Positions 1-9,631 of a stretch of DNA of 64,000 nucleotides are shown one piece after another. The DNA lies in contig KV423944.1 in NCBI GenBank assembly GCA_001632435.1, forward strand, positions 133,540 to 197,539, in the 5' to 3' direction. Numbering within the stretch: the stretch's first letter is position 1; each line of letters starts with the position of its first letter. The notes under the pieces were generated by a model. That model was not told the DNA's origin and did no database searches. It saw only the letters and a list, made by a program, of their open reading frames with translations. Origin of the DNA: Calocera cornea HHB12733. Taxonomy: Eukaryota; Basidiomycota; Dacrymycetes; Dacrymycetales; Dacrymycetaceae. A program made the position numbers and the translations under genes.

Positions 1-524
1 GCCCTCTGGGGCTCTGGGATGGCTTTGGAAGTACTGGCAGACGCGCAGCTCTCCGCGCACGCGCCTGCCCATCCAGGGAAGCTCCAAACGCAAGGCGTAT
101 GGTCCCTCGTGCGCCACCCCAACTACCTCGGCGACGCCCTCGTCCACCTGTCCTTCCCCCTCCTCACCCTCTCCACGCCCCTGTGGAACGCGTGGTACCT
201 CCTCGGCCCGGCGGCGAACTACGTGTATCTGAGGTTTGTAGGTGGGGACAGCGGGGAGGGCGAGAGCGTCGGCCAGTACGCGCGGGAGGACACGAGGAAG
301 TGGATCGACTGGAAGAACTGGGCCAAGGAGGTCAACTCGTTCTGGCCTGGTGAGCGCTCTCTCCCCCAGCTTACTTACTCCTCGCCGTCAACTGAAACTC
401 GTATGATGATGCAGGGCTCAACACCGTCGCGAACAAATGGTCCTACATTGTCCTTGCCTGCGGGGCGGGGACGGTGGTGCTCGAGCGCGCGCTGAGGAAC
501 TGGGCGAGCCCGCTGCTCGTCTGA
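1..524 (+). CDS. C-terminal part of DUF1295 / steroid 5-alpha-reductase-like membrane protein (5' truncated by window edge)
   Basis: Open from base 1 (frame 1); exons 1-349 and 414-524, intron 350-413 (GTGAGC...CAG). The fragment carries the family's hallmark VRHPNYLGD segment followed by hydrophobic stretches. That motif is typical of DUF1295 and related isoprenylcysteine methyltransferase / steroid-reductase-like membrane proteins. A second hydrophobic helix (SYIVLACGAGTVVLE) is encoded by the last exon, and the protein ends ...ASPLLV. The N-terminal half lies outside the window, so substrate and exact subfamily cannot be judged; annotation as an integral membrane oxidoreductase-like protein rests on motif recognition. 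Confidence 0.72.
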
Positions 525-1110
525 TGCCCTCCCTCATCCATCGCCGCCAATGTACTGTACTGTACGGATGATTCTGGTAATTCTGATTTCTTCTGATGAG
601 TGCTGTGCAGGCGAAGAGCGCGCTATGCTTCTCGGATTGATAATGCGGTAATGTAATGTAACGAAATGAAATATCAGGGTCCACCTTATGCAACCCGTCA
701 TGCCCACCTTCCTGCATGCAACTTGAACGAAGACGGTTGCAAGGCGTCAGACCTCCTGTGTCTGTGGCACGAGAGCCGTGGATTCTCCCTCGTAGGAACA
801 ACAAATCGTCAACGCCGACACACCCTTCACACCCACGTGTCCTACCCTCCTCCCCGCTCGGTCCTGGGCCAGTCGTCCGGCAGATAGATTACCATACGGA
901 CACGGGGGTAGGCCGCTTAGCAGAGCATCCAACATCCAACATCCTCCCTATCCCATCCCCGTCCTCGGAGGGCCAGCTGCCGCCGCCGTCGCTCGAGTCC
1001 TGGCCCGACGGCTGAGCCTCTCCTCTCGCCCCAGTACTTCCCTCATCCCTCACCGTCCAACAGCCAAGCACGGGAAACGGACTCATGCTCATGCGCACAT
1101 GGGGCCTCCT

Positions 1111-1143
<33 letters not shown>

Positions 1144-1297
1144 GTCTCCCCTGCAGCTGCTCGGATTCTCCCTGCGCCGGCCGCTCCGGTCCAGCAGGGT
1201 GTGCATAAAGCACCGGCTTGACATCCTGCGCTCTTCCCCCTTCTCCTCATCCTCCCCCCCCTCCACCGACCCCTCTCACCCCGCCCGACCGCGCACG
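525..1297. other. Intergenic region with TATA-like motif upstream of AKR1
   Basis: Non-coding as far as I can see. It contains the 3' end of the preceding gene, a hexanucleotide microsatellite (listed separately) and a CATAAAG motif near 1204, about 90 nt upstream of the AKR1 start. Overlapping open frames here are low-complexity and unsupported. Confidence 0.5.
1112..1141. repeat. (GGCTCA)5 microsatellite
   Basis: Five perfect tandem copies of the hexamer GGCTCA in the promoter region of the first aldo-keto reductase. It creates a Gly/Ser-repeat reading frame on + and a Pro/Glu repeat on -, both spurious. Confidence 0.9.
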
Positions 1298-2430
1298 ATG
1301 TCCGCCCCCACCCCCAGCCCTCTCTCCCTCGCCTCCTCGATCCCCCTCTCCTCAGGCTACCCGATGCCGCGCCTCGGCCTAGGCGTATACCTGAACGACG
1401 ACCCGGCGCCCGCGTGCGCCGCTGCCTTCGCAGCGGGGTACAGGCACGTCGACTCGGCGCTGTTCTATCACAACGAAGCTGGGGTTGGGCAGGCGGTTAG
1501 GGAGAGCGGGATCCCCCGGGCGGAGCTGTTTATCAGTGAGTGCACCGTTTATGCCTGCCCTTATACGGGAACGCGGAATGCGGTCGTGTGGTTTCGAGGG
1601 ACCGCTGATGAGGGTACTGTAGCGAGCAAGGTGTATAGCGGGCGACATGGGTATGAGGAGGCGAAGGAGGCGGTCGAGGAGTCGCTCGCCAACTTCGGGT
1701 TCAACTACCTTGACCTCTACCTGATCCACGATCCTGTGCGTTTGTTTCCCCGGCCCCGCTTCTGTCGGGTGATGAGTGTGCTGATACTGTACTTGCGCGG
1801 GAAGCTGTCCGGCAAGCACAGACGGCTCGAGACGTGGCGTGCGCTGGTGGAGAAGCAGAAGGAGGGCAAGCTGCGCACAATCGGCGTGTCCAACTAGTGC
1901 GTCCCCCTCCCCACCTGCTCCTTTGCCTATTGAATCACAGGCTGATAATTGCTTCGTTTTGCAGCGGGCCCCGGCATCTGGAGGAGATCAGAGCAGCGGG
2001 CCTGCCAACGCCCGCGGTGAACCAGCTCGAGCTGCACCCATGGTGCCAGCAGAAGCCGATTGTGGAGTATTGCAACGCGCACGGGATCGTCGTCGAGGCG
2101 TATACGCCGCTCACGCGGGGGAAACACTTTACCGACCCGGTGCTAGCGGGAATCTGCAAGGCTGTGAGTCCTCTATCCCCTTGCAACCAGCGAGAGTATG
2201 AGTGTTGACAACAAGCGGGATAGCACAACAAGCTCCCAGCACAAGTGCTCATCCGCTGGTCCCTTCAACACGGTTTCGTCCCCCTGCCCAAGTCCGCCGA
2301 CCCCGAGCGCGTCAAGGCCAACGCGCAGCTGTACGACTTTGAGCTGACGGCGGAGGAGATGACGGCACTTGATGGGTGCGACGGGGGCGAGGAGGGTGCC
2401 TTGACGTGGAATCCTGTTAATGCGCCTTGA
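1298..2430 (+). CDS. Aldo-keto reductase, copy 1 (AKR1)
   Basis: Exons 1298-1535, 1623-1735, 1805-1896, 1965-2163, 2224-2430; 282 residues, normal for a single-domain (beta/alpha)8 NADPH-dependent aldo-keto reductase. The catalytic tetrad is recognisable: Asp in YRHVDSA, Tyr in LFYHNE, Lys in TSKVY and His in LIHDP. The late signature LIRWSLQHGFVPLPKS, which lies in the NADPH-binding region, is present. The substrate is unknown; the closest general type is the yeast Gcy1/Ypr1-like group reducing small carbonyls. It is the first of three tandem copies on the same strand. The start is the ATG just before SAPTPSP; unlike copies 2 and 3 no intron acceptor abuts the ATG. The intron inside Tyr of GVSNY shows as an in-frame TAG, so unspliced reading stops there. 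Confidence 0.9.
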
Positions 2431-2934
2431 GCGGCCGGAGGGCACGAGGCGGTGTATTGGTGTTTATGTCTTGGCGGAGCAGACGGAGGGATGGGATCGC
2501 GGCCTACGGGCAGAGGGAGGAGGACGTGTGTGAAGCATTTGAGAATGATAATGAAATGATGAAATTGAGAAGTATGCATGCGTCCACTGCGGACAGTGAT
2601 GAAATGGCTCGCAGGCGCTCCGACGCTCCCATCGTGGGCTCAGCAACTCGTACTCCCCTCCATTCTCATGAGGAGGCTGGTATGCAATGCAATGCATCAT
2701 CTCACGTCGTGTATCAGTGCTTTACTAGTACTGTGACTCACAGACCGGCGACGCGTTAAGTTGCTGCGGCGTGACCACGATGGGGTCCGCATGGAACGAC
2801 GATCCACGTCGGACCTCCCTTGAATGTCATGGATATGACTATAACCGACCGCCAGCGCCTCCCCTTTCTCGCCTCATGAACCTGCTACTTAAGCGTGGCA
2901 ACACCCGCTTCAGATCCCTATCCACAATCTCCAA
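2431..2934. other. Intergenic: AKR1 3' end and AKR2 promoter
   Basis: No coding potential seen. The right end holds the core promoter and 5' UTR of AKR2, listed separately. Confidence 0.5.
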
Positions 2935-2987
2935 GTACGCCTCTGCCCCTTGCCACCCTTTACTGCACCATCACTGATACCCCGCAG
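2888..2987 (+). promoter_or_regulatory. AKR2 core promoter element and 5'-UTR intron
   Basis: CTTAAGC at 2888-2894 lies 47 nt before a GTACGC donor at 2935. The intron 2935-2987 ends CAG one base before the start ATG at 2989. The same arrangement with identical 47-nt spacing precedes AKR3. Function is inferred from this conservation only. Confidence 0.5.
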
Positions 2988-2988
2988 G

Positions 2989-4041
2989 ATGGCCACGGCC
3001 CTCACCCTCAGCAGCACCATCAAGCTCTCCACGGGCTACCCCATGCCGCGCCTCGGCCTGGGCGTGTACAAGAACGACGATGTCGGCCCGGCCTGCGACG
3101 CGGCGCTCGCGGCGGGGTACAGGCATATCGACTCTGCGCTGGTGTACTACAACGAGAAGGGTGTCGGGGAGGCAGTGAGGAGGAGCGGGATCCCGAGGAA
3201 CGAGGTGTTCATCAGTGCGTGCTGCCGAACTCTTGCTGCGAAGTGAAACTTCTGCTGAGAAGGAATGTAGCGAGCAAGGTGTGGAGCCAGCGCCATGGAT
3301 ATGAAGAGGCGAAGGCTGCGGTGGAGGACTCACTCGCCGACTTCAAGTTCGACTTCTTGGATCTGTACCTGATCCATGACCCTGTGCGCCATCCACCTCC
3401 TGGGGGCTACGTGCGACCCAAACTGACTGACGGCCTTAGCTCTCTGGCAAGCAGAAGCGTATCGAAACCTGGCGTGCGCTGGTGGAAAAGCAGAAGGAGG
3501 GCAAGCTTCGCACCATTGGCGTGTCGAACTAGTGCGTAACTCCTTGAATGCCCAACTTCATTGGCTGATCCTTGGTAGCTCTGCGAAACATCTCGAAGAA
3601 ATCAAAGAGGCGGGTTTGCCCATGCCTGCTGTAAATCAGCTCGAACTCCATCCATGGTGTCAACAGAAGCCGATCGTGGACTACTGTGACGCGCACGGCA
3701 TTGTTGTGCAGGCATACACCCCACTCACCCGTGGGAAGTACTTCGATGACCCAGCGCTGGTGAAAATCTGTGAGACTGTGCGTTGCTCTCCGCAGTCCTC
3801 TTTGCCGGGATGGCTGATCCGCGTCCTGCCACAGCACCACAAGAGTCCAGCCCAGGTCCTCGTCCGCTGGTCCCTCCAGCGCGGCTTCGTCCCCCTGCCC
3901 AAGTCCTCGAACCCACAGCGCGTCAGGGATAACGCGGATGTGTACGACTTTGAGCTGACAGCGGAGGAGATGAAGGCGCTGGACGACTGTGACAAGGGCG
4001 ATGCGGGAGGAGTTACATGGAATCCGATTCATGCACCTTGA
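2989..4041 (+). CDS. Aldo-keto reductase, copy 2 (AKR2)
   Basis: Exons 2989-3214, 3271-3383, 3440-3531, 3579-3777, 3835-4041; 278 residues. Intron positions and phases match AKR1 exactly (exon lengths 113, 92, 199 and 207 nt are shared), proving recent tandem duplication. Catalytic Asp (YRHIDSA), Tyr (LVYYNEKG), Lys (TSKVW) and His (LIHDP) are all present, as is the VLVRWSLQRGFVPLPKS signature. The protein ends WNPIHAP, matching WNPVNAP of AKR1. A 5'-UTR intron directly before the ATG supports this start over the upstream in-frame ATG at 2950, which would lie in the intron. Predicted cytosolic NADPH-dependent carbonyl reductase; substrate not deducible. Confidence 0.9.
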
Positions 4042-4342
4042 GTTTCCAAGGCTTATGATGGATACTTTGCGTTGGACCGATGCGCTACGTTGCTGATTCC
4101 AGAACACAAGCTGTTCTGTGTACTCTTCCCAGACTTTCATGAATATAACCTCATACTTGCACGTCTTGCTTTCAATGTGGAGGTCGTCCAAAGTGACAGG
4201 GCCCAATATGGTCACATGACGCTCGTTCCTTACAGTACCTGTTCGCGATCGGGCTGCCGGTGTCGTCACACACATCCATGTACAAATTCTTGCGTGCCCG
4301 CCAGCAGCGCCTTTTCCTCTTTATCATCCTATGACCTTCTTC
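4042..4342. other. Intergenic between AKR2 and AKR3
   Basis: About 300 nt of AKR2 3' flank; no supported feature. Confidence 0.45.
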
Positions 4343-4438
4343 CTTAAGCAGGGCATCAGAAACGTCAGATTTATATCCACATCCTCCATGTAAGTCTCTC
4401 ATGCCCCTGCGCTACGAGCAGCGAGTAACGCCCCACAG
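4343..4438 (+). promoter_or_regulatory. AKR3 core promoter element and 5'-UTR intron
   Basis: CTTAAGC at 4343-4349, then TATCCACA and a GTAAGT donor at 4390; the intron ends CAG at 4438, one base before ATG 4440. The layout equals that of AKR2, including the 47-nt element-to-donor distance and neighbouring TCAGAT and TATCCACA words. Confidence 0.5.
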
Positions 4439-4439
4439 G

Positions 4440-5499
4440 ATGGCGACGACCCTCGCGCTCGACAGCACCTTCAAGCTCTCCTCGGGGTACGAGATGCCCC
4501 GGCTGGGGTTCGGCGTGTACCAGATTCGTCAGTGCGCGGAGCCAATCGCCGCTGCGTTCAAGGCCGGGTACAGGCACATCGACTCGGCGCAGATCTACAG
4601 GAACGAGGACCAGGTCGGCGAGGCGTTCAGGGCGAGCGGGTTGCCGAGGGAAGAGGTCTTCATCAGTACGTTATTGGGTCGAGCCTATTTATCAGGTTAT
4701 GCTCATACGTGGGTTGCTTTTAGCGACCAAGGTAGCTTCTCGCAACCAAGGGCACGCTAAGGCGCTCGCCTCGGTGGACGAATCGCTCAAGAAGCTTGGC
4801 CTCGACTACGTCGACCTGTTCCTCATCCACGACCCGCTAGCTGGCAAGACCAAGCGGCTGGAAACGTACAAAGCTCTCTTGGAGAAGAAGGAGGCGGGCA
4901 AGATCAGGAGTGTCGGCGTGTCCAACTAGTGCGTTTGCTGACAAGTTCCTTTATGGGTGGCCACGGAACTGAGCTCTCGAACCAGCGGCGTGCACCACCT
5001 GGAGGAGATCGCCGCTGCCGGCCTGCCAACGCCGACCGTGAACCAGATTGAGGTGCGCTACGCTCTCTTTCATCTGCGCAACTGTGCTGATAGCAGCCGC
5101 AGCTCCACCCCTGGTGCCAGCAGCGCCCCATCGTCGAGTACTGCGCCAAGAACAACATCGTCGTCGAGGCGTACACGCCGCTCACGCAAGGGGTGAAGTT
5201 CAACGACCCCACCCTGAAGGAGATCGCCAAGGCGGTGCGTCCTGCCTGTATTATCCCAGGTCTCCAGCGACGCATACTGACGGCTGATGCAGCACGGCAA
5301 AGAGCCCGCGCAAGTGCTCATCCGCTGGTCCCTGCAGAAGGGCTACTCGCCCCTGCCCAAGTCGTCCACCCCCTCGCGCGTCACTTCCAACGCCGACGTC
5401 TACTCCTTCGCCCTCTCCGACACGGAGATGGACAAGCTCGACGCGCTCGACAAGGCCGAGAAGGGCGCCGTCACGTGGAACCCCGTCAATGCCGGGTAA
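4440..5499 (+). CDS. Aldo-keto reductase, copy 3 (AKR3), rearranged introns
   Basis: Exons 4440-4665, 4724-4928, 4986-5052, 5103-5234, 5293-5499; 278 residues. Compared with AKR1 and AKR2 it has lost the intron after LIHDP (their 113+92 nt exons equal its single 205-nt exon). It has gained one inside NQIE/LHPW (67+132 nt equals their 199-nt exon). Catalytic Asp, Tyr (QIYRNED), Lys (TTKVAS) and His (LIHDP) are intact. The stop codon TAA sits inside a perfect GTAAGT donor at 5496. If spliced to the CAG at 5574 the frame continues 21 residues beyond the shared Gly (SWWDFIPSVAGRL...) to a TAG at 5641, giving 299 residues. I annotate the short form because its end matches its paralogues. Confidence 0.87.
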
Positions 5500-5641
5500 G
5501 TCGTTTCGGGCCCTGATGTTTATCGCTACATATCAATTGAATGAAATGCACTTCTTTTTGGATTCTGTACGCAGGTCGTGGTGGGACTTTATACCCAGCG
5601 TTGCGGGAAGGCTGATCGCCAAGAAGGTCGGGTTGGCTTAG

Positions 5642-6150
5642 GGGTTTCCTCCTCCATACTGCGAGTCTGCGGGTTCGAATTCGATAGTCGGCCTGAATTG
5701 CAATCACAGCCTCACATTTCAGCTTACATGGCCGACTGTGCCTCAATAAGGAACGTGATTGGCCAACCAGGCCGTAGCCTGCTGAATGGGCGTACCTTCC
5801 GGCTCTCGCTGCTCGGAGCAAGAGGAGTACAAACACAATTAGCCCCGATGCGAACGTAGTAATCGCCCGCGTCTGTCGGCGTTCGTCGTACAATGATTGA
5901 CAGGGCTGGGACACCATCTCCGCAAGCAGGCGCCATCACAAAGTCCAACCGCGTGCTACAACTGCTTTCCGAGCAATCGTCCTAAAGCCGTAAGATCTCT
6001 GGCGCCTGACCCGACCTGGTCTGCATGACCTGTGCTCATGGTTTCGTGACGCTACACCGCGCCCATTTTGCCTATAAGTATGTCTCTGCGGAGGGAGTCT
6101 CTGAGCAACACAATAGCACTCCACACGCCTCCATATCACATACTAACAAT
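5642..6150. other. Intergenic upstream of degenerate gene copy
   Basis: No supported gene. A TATAAG box at 6073-6078 lies about 75 nt before the ATG of the broken copy at 6151; a TATAAAG box sits at the equivalent place before its intact paralogue. Confidence 0.5.
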
Positions 6151-7159
6151 ATGGCTACTTCGCATCTGTCCAACACTGACCCAGAGAGACATGGTGCAAT
6201 CGTAACCCAATGATCCGGTCGGGGGGTGGATTGCGACTTTTCCCCGTGGGCCCAACTCCACCCTTTGTCATTCAAGACACCGAGAAGGATCAGGTCGCGG
6301 TCACAAAGACCACTCTCTGCGTGAGAGCAAGCCCTGCCACCACGACAACTGACGATAAGGTGGGAGGTGACCGCCCCATTCTTGACCTGGAGCCTCCTCT
6401 GCCTTGGACCGACGCCATCGTACACATCACGAGAGACAGTCATGTCCAGCTTGGCCTCCTAACGACTTCTCAAAGGGATCATCAACTCACTCGCCAGTCC
6501 ATACAGAAGCTCACTGAGTATCAAGCAGTGGACACCGTGCTTGAGGAAGCTCTGGGGTTAGAGGAGGATATGCTCAAGAATCTTGCACGGGTAGCGGCGA
6601 GCATGAGCCACGTATTGCTTGAGCTTCTGCGTGAGAAGTATGACGAATTGCAGCATGAGGAAACGGAGGAGTCTAAGCCACTTTGATGCGCCTGAAGCCG
6701 ACATTGGCCGAACACTACTATGATATGGTGTTTGGCCATGAAGCTGCATTGGACAAGGTCCGGGGACTGCCGCACATTGTGGACATTTCGGAGGACCTCG
6801 CCGAGCTCGACGCTATCGCGTTTCCCAAGTCTTGTGCAGTGGAGCTTCGACTGTTGAAGGAGTATGATATTGCTTCCCTTTCCAGGCTTTATACCACTTA
6901 CCAAGACATACTGTGTGATAGGTTGGTGGCCCTCGCCTGGGCCGGAGCGGATTACGAAGAGGTTCTCAATGAGTGGAACACCACGGATGTGACGGAGAAT
7001 TCCCTTAAGGACGAGGAGTTTGAGTTCTTCATATACTGGGGTGCAAACAGGGGAGAGGGGGAAATCGACGAGGACGACAGCAAGGAGGAGGAGGGCGAGG
7101 ATAGCGACAGCCCACAGGAGGAAAGCGCCTCAAAAGAGACCTCGCAGCAGGTCGTCTGA
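6151..7159 (+). pseudogene. Degenerate copy of the unnamed family whose intact member is at 12000-13175
   Basis: The 5' end (MATSHLSNTDPERH) parallels MSTSHQLNKNADEN of the intact gene, then hits TGA after 20 codons. About 75-80 residues present in the paralogue are missing, and homology resumes in another frame from GLRLFPVG. It continues through LEPPLPWTDAIVH to a second frame break at about 6680 (TGA where the paralogue continues). It resumes +1 (LAEHYYDM...ELRLLKE), has an intron at 6862-6921 in the same place as the paralogue, and ends with AWAGADYEEVLNEWNTTDVT and an acidic tail. One deletion plus at least one frameshift make it a pseudogene unless the assembly is wrong. The TATA box and intron are retained, so decay looks recent. 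Confidence 0.75.
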
Positions 7160-7982
7160 GACTATGCTTGAGCTGCGAGGGTGAACTGTATACAGGATAG
7201 GACTCATAACGATAGTGTTGCCTGGTGCACAACCTTCTTTGTACGGTGTCATGCAACCAGGATACGCGCGCTCTGGGCGAGACGCTACAACATGGACACA
7301 GCGCTCGGGCTTCCACAAAGACCGAGCCACCGTCTCGCAACACATAGCCCGCACCTGCACCTCCGTTAGCCGTCTACCACGGCTCACGGTCCGCGCCCAG
7401 CCTGGCTGTTATACCGACACGTAATATTACCCAAACGCTCGGTCTAAGCTACCTAGTTACCTATGAAAAGCACCACCCAAAAGGGGGTGCACAAAAGGGC
7501 AATAAAAGTCAAAGGAAAGGAAAAGAAAAGAAAAGAAGAGAGGGAGCGACAGGGTCCTGTTGTAAGTGTACTGTCATGCGATGTGCGAAATGTGTATGTA
7601 TGTATGTTGAGGGAAGCTGGGCATAGGGTGCTAGATTCGGAGTCGATCTGGATCTAGTCTGGAGGTGGTGAAAAAGAAAGGTTATGAGAGCGCCGCCCGG
7701 GCACTAGTCTAGGATCAAACGATTCACAGAGAAGCAAGAAGAGAAGGGGGATTTAGAATGAGTTTGCGATATCAGCGAGTCTTGAGACCTTGGGCCTTGA
7801 GCTACAGTATTGCGATGCAATATGGGAGGTATGATATCCGGGTGTCTTGCGGTGATAGAATGCGTACATGCGATGTCGTTATGCGATGTGGGCGTGAGGA
7901 TGAGATGCGGGTGGGTGGAGGGAACCATGAAACGCGAGGGGCCAAAGAGGAGAAGCGGAGAGCAGGAAGGGGGAGAGGAGGA
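7160..7982. other. Intergenic between pseudogene and GH5 gene 3' end
   Basis: Purine-rich AAAAG/GGAAA stretches around 7500-7550; no coding potential supported. It contains the 3' UTR of the minus-strand glucanase. Confidence 0.45.
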
Positions 7983-9631
7983 TCAGCTGCTGCAGATGTT
8001 CGGGTATTGCCGATCGTCCGGGTCCGACGGGATCCACCCGTTCTGGACGCCTTTCTGGTAGGACCAGTCATCCGCCTGCTCGTTCTACGCCACCCACCAA
8101 TCAGTATCACTTCCCCAGAGCACACCAGTGGTGAGAAGCTCACCTTCCAGCACCAGTATATCCACCCCTGCGCCTGCTCGTACGCATTGACCTGTGCCTC
8201 CCAGAACTGCCTGAGGAACGTCTTGTAGTCGCCCGAAAAGGTGCTCTGGTCCCCGCTCTTGCCATAGCAGTTCCCGATCGCGCCGTTCCCGTCGCCGTAC
8301 GTCCCATCGTACCGCGCGCCGACACCGCGGCCGTTCAGGTACTTTGCGCAGTCGGTCGACGCGGTCGACCACTCGCCTACGACCGTCCAGAGGTTCGAGT
8401 CTGCGTAGGAGGACAGGCGGCCACCGTTCTGGCAGGCGTTCTAGGGTGCGGGGTCAGCATACACGCTTAATTGCGCATGCAGGAGCACGCACAGAGATAT
8501 GTGTGGGCCAGTCGTAGTTGAGCTGGTCATCGTTGAAGACCTGGTATATATGCTGTCCTGGCGTTAGCGCATACATGCACACCAAAGCAAGCAGACGCAC
8601 CGTATCCATCAGGACGCCCTGCGACCCGGTGTTGGGCGTCATGAACCCGTTCCAGTAGCTGAGGTCCTGGAACGCATCGTGCAGGACAACGACCAACCCG
8701 CCCGCGCTACGAACAGTACTGTACGTGTCGCCATAGTAGTTCCGAGCGCAGTTCAGCAGGTCCTGGCTCAGGTACCCCGCAGGCTCATTGACAAGCTCGA
8801 TAGCACTAACGGCGCCGCCGTACTGGCCCTGGGAGAACTCGTCCGCAAGCGTCTGGATGATGGCCTTTGTGCGGGCGACGTTGTCCGTGTTGGTGTGCCA
8901 CTCTGCCGAGCCGCGCTGGCCAGAGTTGTCGTACCCGTTCTGCGAGCCCGGCACACCGTGCAGGTCGATCCAGACCGCGATGCCGCTGTTGGACGCCCAC
9001 TGAACCGCTTTCTTCAGGTACGAGTACTGCTGGTCTTTGATGTACGGCGTGCCGCCGTTGTCGAATGCCCAGAAGCCTGTGGTAGTGAGCATCATATCAG
9101 CATGTAGGCCCGTACTAGGAAGAAGGGGTGGGCGCACCGATAGGGATCCGCACATGGTTGAGCCCCGCAGCGGCGATCGCCTGCAGGTCGCTCTGGGTGA
9201 TCCAGCTGCTCCAGTGGCTCCGCAGCGTGTTCACGGCGGTGTTGTAGTCGCTGTACTGCCCGAGCGTGTACTCGTCTACGATCCCGTCGTTGCCCGTGTT
9301 GTCAAATATGCTCGGGGTGATCCACGGTTCTACACCTCGTACGTCAGCCACGTTGCAAGAGAGGGGGGGGGGGGGAGGGGCAGGAGAGAGGCGCACCGAG
9401 TACGAGCCACCCGCCGAGGTTCACCCCGCGCACAGGCTTGGAGCCGTACGGGAAGGAACCTGCATTTCTGGGCGTCGAAGTGGTGTTCACTGCTGGAGCT
9501 GGCTCGGGAGCTTGGACGCCTGGTGGGGGCGCGGCTGGAGTGGAGAGGGAGCCTTTCTTGCGGAGTGTACAGCAGGGGGCCGCGAGTGTTGAGGAGAGGA
9601 GGAGGAGTGGTGCGAGGAGGGAGAGATGCAT
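7983..9631 (-). CDS. Secreted GH5 glucan 1,3-beta-glucosidase (exo-beta-1,3-glucanase)
   Basis: Exons, transcript order: 9631-9397, 9329-9138, 9076-8601, 8552-8493, 8440-8144, 8075-7983; 450 residues. It hydrolyses beta-1,3-glucan ends in wall remodelling or nutrition. It starts with a signal peptide (MHLSLLAPLLLLSSTLAA), then a Pro/Ala-rich linker. The GH5 fungal exoglucanase core follows: RGVNLGGWLVLEPWITPS, LNHVRIPIG, IDLHGVPGSQNG, the acid/base region ELVNEPAG (Asn-Glu), DTHIYQVFN, and the nucleophile in VGEWSTA. It closes with WIYWCWKADDWSYQKG and QYPNIC. All these are typical of fungal Exg1-type enzymes. Intron 1 holds a 13-G run. No membrane anchor is seen. Every junction keeps frame, so the model is well supported. 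Confidence 0.93.
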
